Shown piece after piece: positions 1 to 5,269 of a DNA stretch of 5,936 nt (its first letter is position 1; the number at the start of each line of letters is the position of its first letter). Position numbers and translations under genes: made by a program. This stretch comes from Anaerolineae bacterium (GTDB lineage Bacteria; Chloroflexota; Anaerolineae; Anaerolineales; E44-bin32). The stretch lies in the NCBI GenBank assembly GCA_030673735.1, contig DAOVIK010000117.1, positions 1-5,936 of the forward strand, given 5' to 3'. A model generated the notes under the pieces. That model saw nothing but the letters and a program-made list of their open reading frames with translations, had not been told where the DNA came from and did no database searches.

Positions 1-695
1 ACCGCGAGGATTACGAGCGATCCTAGCGTATCCAGCCGCAAGCCCAAAAGCATGCCCATCGGGTCGCCGCGCGTGAGACTAAGCGCCATCATCATGACCG
101 CCAATAGCGCCAACACGATGCTCGCCAGCAGGCCCGAACGAGGAAGACGATCGCGCAGCAGGAACACAGCGATCAAAATCAGGGCGCTGCATCCTGCTCC
201 CACAGCTTGAGTAGGCCAACGCGCAGATACCACCCCGAAGACATCCGCGCTGACGATAGCCAGTGGTCCGGTCTGCCCACCCACCCCATAGGCGCATCGG
301 TCCAAGAGGCATCCGATCCAGAGCCCAGTGGATAGCAGCGCCGCCGGCGCAGCCAGCGCGTCAGCCAGATCCCAGAATGAACGTTTCGTATTGAGGCTGT
401 ACAGATACAGAGTCAGCAGGGCGCCGGCTGCGGCTCCCGGCCAACTTAGGCCGCCTTGCCAGATTTGAATGATCTCCAGCGGGTGCGCTGCGTAGTAGCC
501 CCAATGCACAAGCACGAAAATGATACGGGCGCCGAGAAGTCCCCCTGCAAGTGCCCACAGCCCCACATCAAAGCGCACGCGAAACGCCTTCTCCTTTTCG
601 GATTCCTCAAGCGCTCTGCCGTTGGGGGAAAGCCATGCCAACCAGAGCAAGCTAGCAAGCGTGCTGAGCGCAAATGCAAATGCGAAGACAGTCAT
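1..695 (-). CDS. Lgt-like integral membrane protein, partial (C-terminus beyond left edge)
   Basis: I translated this leftward frame directly. It opens at ATG 693-695, directly after an in-frame TAG and about ten bases after an AGGAG on the minus strand, and stays open for about 231 codons to the window edge. The protein is very hydrophobic, with several membrane spans. The family call rests on the order of Lgt signatures: GGLLGARIIFVLVHW (residues 51-65, like GGRIGYVLFY), HPLEIIQIWQGGLSW (71-85, like PLYLFRVWDGGMSF), GLWIGCLLDRCAYG (124-137, like GRLGNFINGELWG) and a TRGDP...GL segment near residues 208-219. Lgt transfers diacylglyceryl from phosphatidylglycerol to the lipobox cysteine of prolipoproteins at the cytoplasmic membrane. 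By eye, the E. coli His103 position is Pro, Arg143 is Trp, Glu151 is Cys, Arg239 is Met and Glu243 is Ser. It may therefore be a non-catalytic or repurposed paralogue, and I do not assign the lgt symbol. It is divergent from the next gene. Confidence 0.72.
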   Translation of the reverse strand, partial: MTVFAFAFALSTLASLLWLAWLSPNGRALEESEKEKAFRVRFDVGLWALAGGLLGARIIFVLVHWGYYAAHPLEIIQIWQGGLSWPGAAAGALLTLYLYSLNTKRSFWDLADALAAPAALLSTGLWIGCLLDRCAYGVGGQTGPLAIVSADVFGVVSARWPTQAVGAGCSALILIAVFLLRDRLPRSGLLASIVLALLAVMMMALSLTRGDPMGMLLGLRLDTLGSLVILA

Positions 696-757
696 CTAGG
701 CCATCTCCTAGCAACTCGCCGTATGATACCATCGTCAATCGTGGAGTGCGATCCGGT

Positions 758-785
758 TTGCTGCAGGCGAGCGCGATTGTATAAT
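758..785 (+). promoter_or_regulatory. Probable sigma-70-type promoter of the YghO/BcerS-like gene
   Basis: A perfect TATAAT lies at 780-785, with TTGCTG at 758-763 as a partial -35 match and a 16-bp spacer. Transcription would start near 791-793, leaving a leader of only about 20 bases before the ATG at 812. No comparable promoter was found on the minus strand for the divergent Lgt-like gene. A TTGACG on that strand (738-733) has no -10 element at the right distance. Confidence 0.6.
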
Positions 786-799
786 CCCTCCACACACCC

Positions 800-805
800 G
801 GAGGA
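800..805 (+). promoter_or_regulatory. Ribosome binding site fixing the start at 812
   Basis: GGAGGA lies six bases before ATG 812-814. This strong site supports 812 as the start of the 381-residue protein rather than a later in-frame ATG. Confidence 0.75.
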
Positions 806-811
806 AGATTA

Positions 812-1957
812 ATGACGACGCTCAAGATAATTCCCGTTAGGAGCAAACAGGAATTCGACGATTTTGTCATCTTCCCATGGAAAGTGTATGCCAAGGACCC
901 ATACTGGGTACCTCCCATCATCTCCGACCGAAGGGATTTCCTCGACGCGGAGAAGAATGCCTTCTTCGAACATGCACGCGCGCAGTACTTCCTTGCCCGA
1001 CGCGATGGACAGACCGTGGGCACGATCGCGGCATTCACCAACGATCTGTACAACGAGTTCCAGGAGGTCAACACAGGCTTCTTCGGATTCTTCGAAGTGC
1101 TCGATGATCCACCTGCTGCGGCGGAACTGCTGCGGGCTGCCGAGGATTGGGCACGCCAGGCAGGGCATGAGACGATCCTCGGCCCGGCGCAATGGTCGAC
1201 CAACGATGAGTGCGGTCTGCTTGTAGATGGCTTTGACGATCCGCCACGTATTTTGATGACCTATAATCCTCCCCGCTATATCGACTATCTCGTGGATGCC
1301 AACTATCGCAAGGCAATGGATCTTTGGGCTTATCGCATTAAAGCCCAGGACTTCGAGAGCAATTTCCCCAAGAAGCTGCAGCGCGTGGTTGAAAAGATGC
1401 GCCAGCGAGAGCGATTCCATCTGCGCAAAATGAACCGAAAGGAATTCGACAAAGAGGTCCTCATCGCCAAGCGAATCTACAACAAATCGTGGGAGAAGAA
1501 TTGGGGCTTCGTCCCCATGACCGATCGGGAGTTCGATGATCTGGCCGCTGCGCTCAAACCACTGCTTGACTGGGATCTAACGGCTGTAGTGGAATGCGAG
1601 GGTGAGCCAATCGGCTTCGGCTTTTGCCTTCCTGACGTCAATGAACCTTTGCTCAAAGCCTACCCGCGGCCTGGAACGCCCGAGATCTGGACCATGTTGA
1701 AGCTGCTATGGAATTGGAAGGTGCGGCGCGATATCGATTGGGTGCGCATGTTTGTGCTTGGAACGTTGCCCGAGTATCGGGGCACGGGCGTGGATGCGCT
1801 GATGTACATGCTATTCGCTGAGAACGGCTTGCGAAGGGGTTACAAGCAGGCTGAATTAAGCTGGGTCCTTGAGACCAACTCAATGATGGTCCGCACCGCA
1901 GAGCTAATGGGGGGAGAAATCTACAAGACATATCGCATGTATGAAAAAGATCTCTGA
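812..1957 (+). CDS. GNAT-fold acyltransferase-like protein, YghO/BcerS-like family
   Basis: This is a 381-residue soluble protein with no signal peptide or membrane span. The C-terminal part looks like a GNAT acyl-CoA-binding core: VRMFVLGTLPEYRGTGVDAL at residues 311-330 carries an RGTG turn like the pyrophosphate-binding loop, followed by a strand-helix segment, AELSWVLETNSMMVRTAELM (347-366), ending in a YKTYRMYEK tail. The N-terminal half has a second GNAT-like part: a VGTIAAFTND strand (69-78), then NTGFFGFFEV (87-96) and LGPAQWSTNDECGLLVDGF (123-141). The length and these blocks recall the YghO family, grouped with bacterial ceramide synthase-like (BcerS) proteins, which are thought to use acyl-CoA. 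The substrate cannot be read from this sequence and no sphingolipid gene is nearby. It has its own promoter and RBS, with 87 bp before the next gene. Confident as a gene, moderate for family, low for substrate. Confidence 0.8.
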   Translation: MTTLKIIPVRSKQEFDDFVIFPWKVYAKDPYWVPPIISDRRDFLDAEKNAFFEHARAQYFLARRDGQTVGTIAAFTNDLYNEFQEVNTGFFGFFEVLDDPPAAAELLRAAEDWARQAGHETILGPAQWSTNDECGLLVDGFDDPPRILMTYNPPRYIDYLVDANYRKAMDLWAYRIKAQDFESNFPKKLQRVVEKMRQRERFHLRKMNRKEFDKEVLIAKRIYNKSWEKNWGFVPMTDREFDDLAAALKPLLDWDLTAVVECEGEPIGFGFCLPDVNEPLLKAYPRPGTPEIWTMLKLLWNWKVRRDIDWVRMFVLGTLPEYRGTGVDALMYMLFAENGLRRGYKQAELSWVLETNSMMVRTAELMGGEIYKTYRMYEKDL

Positions 1958-2044
1958 TTGTCAGCCAGTTGCCTGCCTGGTGGAATGTGCGCGCAAGAGC
2001 TTGGGATACCTTGATGGTAGAGTGCTCGGTCAAGGAGCGAAAAT

Positions 2045-2674
2045 ATGCAAACCTTCCTTGAGTCACCCTTGCTGATCAATCTTCTGTACCTTTCCTTGGT
2101 GGCGGGATTCTGGCTGGCGGCTTGGGCAGTAGTCGCGCCGGGAACCGGATTCCTGGAAGTAATGGCCATTGCTGTGCTTGTGCTTGCGGGTTTGGGCATG
2201 CTGGTCGTGCCACTCAACACTTGGGCATTTGGGCTTCTGGCAGTCGGGATTGTGCTTTTCGTGCTTTCTGTCTGGCGCAAGTGGACTGGAGTTTGGCTGG
2301 GATTGTCGGCATTTGCGCTCAGCCTCGGATCCGTCTTCCTTTTCCGGCCCACGGGAGGAGGACCAGGCGTTCATCCGCTACTTGCTGCCGTGGTTTCACT
2401 ACTGACTGTGGGCTTCTTCTGGCTCAGCCTTAGCAAGGCATTGGAGGCCTATGGTGCAAGCTTGGCGCACGACCCTGAATTCGTGTTGGGAAAGGTTGGA
2501 GAGGTGCGCACGGCTATCGATCCAATTGGTTCGGTATACGTGTCCGGTGAGCTGTGGTCGGCAACCGCGGAGGAATCGATACCTATTGGCGCGCCGGTAC
2601 GTGTTACTGGCCGGGAGGGTTTGATGCTGGTTGTGGAATTGACAGCTACTGAGCATCCAGAGAGTAAAAGCTGA
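2045..2674 (+). CDS. nfeD: NfeD-family membrane protein (membrane plus OB domain, no protease domain)
   Basis: This 209-residue protein starts at ATG 2045 with AAGGAG at 2032-2037. Four or five hydrophobic spans fall at about residues 8-31, 36-56, 60-77, 81-100 and 110-130. A soluble C-terminal beta domain follows at about 147-200, beginning LGKVGEVRTAIDPIGSVYVSG, with IPIGAPVRVTGREGLMLVVE near 179-198. That is the OB-fold pattern of NfeD (G..G.a...L.P.G.v...Ge.w.A......I..G..V.V....G..L.V). Long NfeD1 proteins carry an N-terminal ClpP-like serine protease; this one begins directly with the membrane part, and short forms have fewer spans. NfeD proteins usually sit next to an SPFH/stomatin gene and are thought to bind that partner in membrane microdomains. 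A slipin gene starts 24 bp downstream, which strongly supports the call. The OB domain is expected on the cytoplasmic side, by analogy. Confidence 0.87.
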   Translation: MQTFLESPLLINLLYLSLVAGFWLAAWAVVAPGTGFLEVMAIAVLVLAGLGMLVVPLNTWAFGLLAVGIVLFVLSVWRKWTGVWLGLSAFALSLGSVFLFRPTGGGPGVHPLLAAVVSLLTVGFFWLSLSKALEAYGASLAHDPEFVLGKVGEVRTAIDPIGSVYVSGELWSATAEESIPIGAPVRVTGREGLMLVVELTATEHPESKS

Positions 2675-2698
2675 ATCTATTGCTGGAGGAGGAATCTC

Positions 2699-3586
2699 AT
2701 GGAATACGTTTTGTATTGTGGCGCAGGTGTAATTGTAATCGGCGGTCTGGTGTTGTTGTCCAACGCCATCCGCATCGTGCAGGAGTATGAGAGGCTGGTC
2801 GTCTTTCGCCTCGGTCGTTCGGTCGGCATTCGCGGCCCCGGCGTGGTGCTGCTGATCCCATTCATCGATCGGGCCCGGAAGGTGGACTTGCGTGAGCAAG
2901 TTCGTGAGATACCTCATCAGACCTCGATCACCCTGGACAACGCGCCGATCTCGATCGACTTCCTCTGGTACTACAAGATCGTGAGCGCCGAGGACTCCGT
3001 GCTGCAGGTGGCCCAATTCGAGATCGCGGCAGAGGGCATGGCTACCACCACGCTGCGCTCGGTGATCGGCGGCATTTTGCTCGATGACGTGCTCTCACAG
3101 CGCGATCACATCAACCAGGTGCTGCGTGTGAAGCTGGACGAAGTTACGGAACGATGGGGCGTCAAGGTGACCAACGTCGAGATCCGCGAGATCGTGCCGC
3201 CGCGCGAGGTCCAGGATGCGATGAATCGCCAGATGACCGCCGAGCGCGTGCGCCGCGCCCTGGTCACCGAGTCCACCGGCACGCGCGACGCCGAGATCAA
3301 CGTGGCCGAAGGCCAGAAGCAGGCCACCATTCTGCAGGCCGAGGGTGACAAAGAGGCCAACGTCCGCCGCGCCGAGGGCGATAAGAAATCGCAGCTACTG
3401 CGCGCCGAGGGCTTCGCTTCGGCTCTGGATAAGATCTTCGCCGTGGCGCAAACCATAGACCAGAAGACCATGACGCTGCAGTACTTCGAGACCTTGAAGC
3501 AGATGGGGACCAGCCCGGCCACAAAGTACATCTTCCCCATGGAGTTCACAAGCATGCTGGAGAACTTCACCAAGTCGAAGAAGTAG
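2699..3586 (+). CDS. Slipin / SPFH (stomatin-prohibitin family) membrane protein
   Basis: This 295-residue protein has ATG 2699 preceded by GGAGGAGG at 2685-2692. A hydrophobic hairpin or span covers residues 4-23. An SPFH domain follows at about 24-190, with hallmarks QEYERLVVFRLGR (28-40), GPGVVLLIPFIDR (46-58), the DLREQ strand (63-67), VSAEDSVLQVA (95-105), ATTTLRSVIGGILLDDVLSQR (115-135) and WGVKVTNVEIREIVPP (153-168). Residues about 190-250 form a charged coiled coil with four exact 11-residue steps starting AEG. Slipins oligomerise into cage- or raft-like scaffolds at the inner membrane and are linked to membrane microdomain organisation and regulation of membrane proteases. Here the partner is the NfeD protein encoded just upstream. 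The length is normal for bacterial slipins and all key blocks are present. It is probably co-transcribed with nfeD and the following acetyltransferase. Confidence 0.93.
   Translation: MEYVLYCGAGVIVIGGLVLLSNAIRIVQEYERLVVFRLGRSVGIRGPGVVLLIPFIDRARKVDLREQVREIPHQTSITLDNAPISIDFLWYYKIVSAEDSVLQVAQFEIAAEGMATTTLRSVIGGILLDDVLSQRDHINQVLRVKLDEVTERWGVKVTNVEIREIVPPREVQDAMNRQMTAERVRRALVTESTGTRDAEINVAEGQKQATILQAEGDKEANVRRAEGDKKSQLLRAEGFASALDKIFAVAQTIDQKTMTLQYFETLKQMGTSPATKYIFPMEFTSMLENFTKSKK
3305..3436 (+). repeat. Four 11-residue AEG repeats coded within the slipin gene
   Basis: The translated segment has AEG at residues 203, 214, 225 and 236, exactly 11 residues apart, giving AEGQKQATILQ, AEGDKEANVRR, AEGDKKSQLLR and AEGFASALDKI. 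The 11-residue period suits a right-handed or hendecad coiled coil, as in the C-terminal stalk of SPFH proteins. The fourth unit has lost most of its charge and may cap the stalk. Confidence 0.85.
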
Positions 3587-3595
3587 GTCCGGGCA

Positions 3596-4060
3596 GTGAA
3601 CGCTGAGGAAGGCTGGCAGGCGCGTGTGGCTTTATCACCAGCCACATGGCGTGACTGGCGTTCCGTGATGGTGCTTGAGAAGCTGTGCTTCGGGCGCGAT
3701 GCTTGGTCTGCGCTGGACGTAGCGGCTGCGCTCACGTTCCCGGCCACAGTGCGTCTGAAAGCCGACCTCGACGATGAGATGATCGGCTTGGTGGTTGGTG
3801 ATATCCGCCGTCACAAACAAGAGGGCTGGATCGCGACCATAGCAGTACATCCTACATACAGGCGCCGCGGTCTTGGGCGGCGCCTGTTGCGCGCCTGCGA
3901 ACAAGCACTGGGAATGCCGCTGATCAAACTGACGCTGCGCGTCTCCAACTTAGCTGCCTTGAATCTCTACAAACAAGAGGGTTATCAGCAAGCCCAGTTT
4001 TGGCGCGGCTACTATGCCAGTGGCGAGGATGCCTTGGTCATGGAAAAGCGGCTGAATTGA
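3596..4060 (+). CDS. rimI: RimI-like GNAT N-acetyltransferase
   Basis: This 154-residue cytosolic protein starts at GTG 3596. The earlier start is preferred to ATG 3668 because residues 13-38 (LSPATWRDW...LEKLCFGRDAWS) match the first strand-helix of RimI-type GNATs (R.AT..D......E..cF...pWs), which a later start would remove. Only a weak AGGT-like site precedes the GTG, and the gap to the slipin stop is 9 bp, so translational coupling is likely. Acetyl-CoA-binding motif A is IATIAVHPTYRRRGLGRRLL (79-98), with RRRGLG as the R/Q-x-x-G-x-G loop. Motif B is LRVSNLAALNLYKQEGYQ (114-131). The ending RGYYASGEDALVMEK (137-151) resembles the YY...EDA..M block of RimI, which acetylates the N-terminal residue of ribosomal protein S18 or other proteins. 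The true substrate is unknown, and linkage to nfeD/slipin does not reveal it. Confidence 0.82.
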   Translation: MNAEEGWQARVALSPATWRDWRSVMVLEKLCFGRDAWSALDVAAALTFPATVRLKADLDDEMIGLVVGDIRRHKQEGWIATIAVHPTYRRRGLGRRLLRACEQALGMPLIKLTLRVSNLAALNLYKQEGYQQAQFWRGYYASGEDALVMEKRLN

Positions 4061-4107
4061 TTCGGCAAACCCTCTGATGTACCCAGTCGGAAGAAACTGA
4101 CCCGGGG

Positions 4108-4135
4108 CTGTCCCATGCGGACAGTTCGTTTTGTT
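4108..4135 (+). terminator. Probable rho-independent terminator after the nfeD-slipin-rimI run
   Basis: CTGTCC (4108-4113) and GGACAG (4119-4124) form a perfect six-bp stem around the loop CATGC, followed by the T-rich tract TTCGTTTTGTT (4125-4135). It lies 47 bp after the rimI-like stop codon. The stem is short but GC-rich and position and tail fit, so I rate it as likely rather than certain. Confidence 0.6.
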
Positions 4136-4142
4136 GCGTCTC

Positions 4143-4154
4143 ACATAATTATGT
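4143..4154. repeat. Perfect AT-rich 12-bp palindrome
   Basis: ACATAATTATGT is its own reverse complement and is clearly more AT-rich than its surroundings. It could bind a dimeric regulator, but no gene starts downstream in either direction, so it may be chance or part of the 3' region. Confidence 0.35.
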
Positions 4155-4304
4155 TTATCTCTTGGAGCTACATTTGCCTGCGATGCCCCGCCGTCCAGAA
4201 TATAGTTTGGCCGGCAATGGCCGACCTCATGATGCCCTATGGTCCGTCGCCTATGAATCCACCATCGTCCTGAGGTTGAATCCATCCTTCTGCTCCGAGG
4301 TACC

Positions 4305-4355
4305 GTAGAGACGCACCCCGAAGAGAACTCGGGCCAGGCAGCTGTGCGTCTCTAC
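4305..4355. repeat. Palindromic repeat, GTAGAGACGCAC arms
   Basis: The left arm GTAGAGACGCAC (4305-4316) and right arm GTGCGTCTCTAC (4344-4355) are exact reverse complements of 12 bp. The 27-bp interior has its own perfect stem, CCCGA (4317-4321) with TCGGG (4329-4333). RNA from either strand could fold into a two-part hairpin. The GTAGAGACGC... arm style is familiar to me from dispersed palindromic repeats in cyanobacterial and Chloroflexota intergenic DNA; that similarity is from memory. Confidence 0.72.
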
Positions 4356-4417
4356 AATCTAGCCCCCCTTGATGACAAGAATCGAATTCGGGGCATCTTT
4401 CTTATTCAAAGGTAATC

Positions 4418-4437
4418 GGGCGCATGGCCATGCGCCC
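4418..4437. repeat. Perfect 20-bp GC-rich palindrome
   Basis: GGGCGCATGG followed by CCATGCGCCC is exactly self-complementary with no loop. On the right it continues as CCTACG, and on the left a GTAATC stands where a GTAGGG-type arm would be. It is therefore probably a decayed member of the same kind of GTAGRGRCGC-armed palindromic repeat as the 4305-4355 element. Confidence 0.7.
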
Positions 4438-4485
4438 CTACGAGAGCATGAGCACATAGAGGACCGGAGCTCAGCCAGCTTCTTA

Positions 4486-4580
4486 TGTCATCCTGAGTGG
4501 CGAAGCGCCCCCTGTAAGAGCTTCAGGGGCGAACGGCGAAGGATCTCGTTCCTCGTTTGACTTGGTCCGTTCAAATTGGA
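4486..4580 (+). repeat. Dispersed-type repeat, copy 1 (direct)
   Basis: It begins TGTCATCCTGAG (4486-4497) and contains CGAAGGATCTCGTT (4537-4550), then a tail to about 4580. Its 14-base core is identical to copy 3, and 23 of the next 30 bases match. Between the head and the core is an inserted hairpin-like part (CCCCTG near 4509-4514 with CAGGGG at 4524-4529) that copy 3 lacks. Confidence 0.72.
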
Positions 4581-4581
4581 A

Positions 4582-4657
4582 AACGAGATTCTTCGCGGAG
4601 TTTACCCTGCCTGTCCCGAGGAACGAGGGGAGCGCAGCCGAAGGGCTCAGAATGACA
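4582..4657 (-). repeat. Dispersed-type repeat, copy 2 (inverted)
   Basis: Read on the minus strand it begins TGTCATTCTGAG (4657-4646) and ends GCGAAGAATCTCGTT (4596-4582). The latter matches copy 1's GCGAAGGATCTCGTT (4536-4550) at 14 of 15 bases. Copies 1 and 2 therefore face each other tail to tail across 31 bp and can form a long stem, with an inner TTTGA/TCAAA pairing (4556-4560 with 4571-4575). Confidence 0.68.
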
Positions 4658-4670
4658 GACTCTCCCAAGA

Positions 4671-4741
4671 TGTCATCCTGAGGAGCCCAGAGGGCGACGA
4701 AGGATCTCGTTCTTCGTTTGAGCTGGCCCATTCAAGTGGGA
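4671..4741 (+). repeat. Dispersed-type repeat, copy 3 (direct)
   Basis: It starts TGTCATCCTGAG (4671-4682), has the core CGAAGGATCTCGTT (4698-4711) and ends GGGA at 4741, only 7 bp past the protease stop codon. It is head-to-head with copy 2 across 13 bp and is the shortest of the three. Confidence 0.72.
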
Positions 4742-4748
4742 CGGGTTG

Positions 4749-5213
4749 TTAATCAGCGAGCTCGAGCATCTGCATCACGGTTTCTACAGCCTGGGGGATT
4801 GCGGCTGCAACTTCGGGCGTCAGGTCCTCTCCGAAATTGATGGTGTCTACGGCTTCGATGGCAACCAGCGTGATGTCGTCGTCTGCGGGAAGCTCAGCGC
4901 CGGCTTGACGACCCAGCTCTAGGGCCGTAAGCAGATTGACATCATGCGCAGAGGACGACCGCTGGGTAGGAAGCTCCCCCGGCGATAGGATGTGCAGCAC
5001 TCCGGGCTCGGCGCCGGATTGAATGGCATCGATCACGATGGCACGTCCATAGCCAACCATTCGTTCCATCAATCGCAAGCCGCCCCAGTAATCAACATCC
5101 ACTTCGACGTCAGCTTGATCGGCGAGCAACGCCTGCAAACGCTCCGCAACCAACAGGCCGACGGCGTCATCGCGCAGAATCGGGTTTCCCAAACCGAGCA
5201 CCAATGTCTTCAT
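4749..5213 (-). CDS. [NiFe]-hydrogenase maturation endopeptidase (peptidase A31, HyaD/HybD/HycI/HoxW type)
   Basis: This 154-residue cytosolic protein starts at ATG 5211-5213 and stops with TAA at 4749-4751. It begins LVLGLGNPILRDDAVGL (4-20), the family's GNP.l.DD..G block. The three residues that bind the active-site nickel in E. coli HybD (Glu16, Asp62, His93) correspond here to Asp16, Asp62 in VIDAIQSG, and His90 in SSSAHDVNLLTALELG. All three are present, with the common Asp for Glu change. Family members clip the C-terminal extension off the hydrogenase large subunit once the NiFe(CN)2CO centre is inserted. The large-subunit gene lies 56 bp upstream on the same strand and encodes such an extension, so that is the likely substrate. 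Length is normal. The only Shine-Dalgarno-like sequence, GGGAG (5229-5225), is 11 bases from the ATG and inside the terminator-like hairpin, so expression may be limited or regulated. Confidence 0.93.
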   Translation of the reverse strand: MKTLVLGLGNPILRDDAVGLLVAERLQALLADQADVEVDVDYWGGLRLMERMVGYGRAIVIDAIQSGAEPGVLHILSPGELPTQRSSSAHDVNLLTALELGRQAGAELPADDDITLVAIEAVDTINFGEDLTPEVAAAIPQAVETVMQMLELAD

Positions 5214-5223
5214 AAAGAAAAGA

Positions 5224-5253
5224 GCTCCCGGTCGTTATTATACGACCGGGAGC
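5224..5253 (-). terminator. Intrinsic terminator/attenuator between hydrogenase gene and protease gene
   Basis: Bases 5224-5235 and 5242-5253 are perfect complements over 12 bp (GCTCCCGGTCGT with ACGACCGGGAGC), with a six-base loop. Read on the minus strand the stem is followed at once by TCTTTTCTTT and then the protease ATG. It has the form of a strong rho-independent terminator for the hydrogenase gene, whose stop codon is 17 bp before the stem. The 3' arm also contains GGGAG, the protease gene's candidate RBS. The loop region reads TATAAT on the minus strand (5242-5237), but the nearest -35-like sequence, CTGACA (5273-5268), is 25 bp away instead of about 17. Confidence 0.82.
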
Positions 5254-5269
5254 CGCTAGATCCGAAATG

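Larger units (their letters stand above)
4061..4748. other. Repeat-rich intergenic block between convergent genes
   Basis: About 690 bp separate the rightward rimI-like stop from the leftward protease stop. I see no credible gene. Short open frames exist (for example 4369-4560 rightward and 4483-4731 leftward), but they are translations of the repeats, have no homology I recognise and lack good ribosome sites. In order it holds the terminator-like hairpin, an AT palindrome (4143-4154), a palindromic GTAGAGACGCAC repeat (4305-4355), a perfect GC palindrome (4418-4437) and three related longer repeats (4486-4741). I see nothing definite in 4156-4300. Confidence 0.75.

Noticed and set aside
710..738. 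Promoter for the leftward Lgt-like gene (TTGACG on the minus strand at 738-733)
   Set aside because: No -10-like sequence occurs 16-18 bases downstream; the TATCAT nearby is only four bases away.
456..812. 118-codon rightward frame
   Set aside because: Most of it is antisense to the Lgt-like gene, its low-complexity charged composition resembles no family, and its end overlaps the next gene's start.
809..1420. Long leftward frames opposite the YghO/BcerS-like gene (652-1203 and 809-1420)
   Set aside because: They are antisense shadows of a clearly conserved, promoter-equipped gene, and their translations show no recognisable domain.
1958..2044. Separate promoter or terminator between the BcerS-like gene and nfeD
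   Set aside because: Only weak, badly spaced -35/-10 matches and a four-bp stem are visible. I cannot say whether nfeD has its own promoter.
2399..3747. Leftward frames opposite nfeD, slipin and rimI (2399-3016 and 3106-3747)
   Set aside because: The rightward strand encodes well-conserved SPFH, NfeD and GNAT domains with good ribosome sites. The leftward translations are Ser/Arg-rich shadows.
3950..4285. 111-codon leftward frame across the rimI-like 3' end
   Set aside because: It overlaps the conserved GNAT motif B and EDAL tail, has no domain, and runs through the terminator-like hairpin.
4369..4731. Short open frames inside the repeat block (63 codons rightward at 4369-4560; 82 codons leftward at 4483-4731)
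   Set aside because: They are built almost wholly from the repeats on both strands, have no convincing RBS, and resemble known spurious translations of such repeats.
4305..4741. CRISPR array
   Set aside because: The repeats differ in length and orientation, have no regular spacers, and no cas gene is near.
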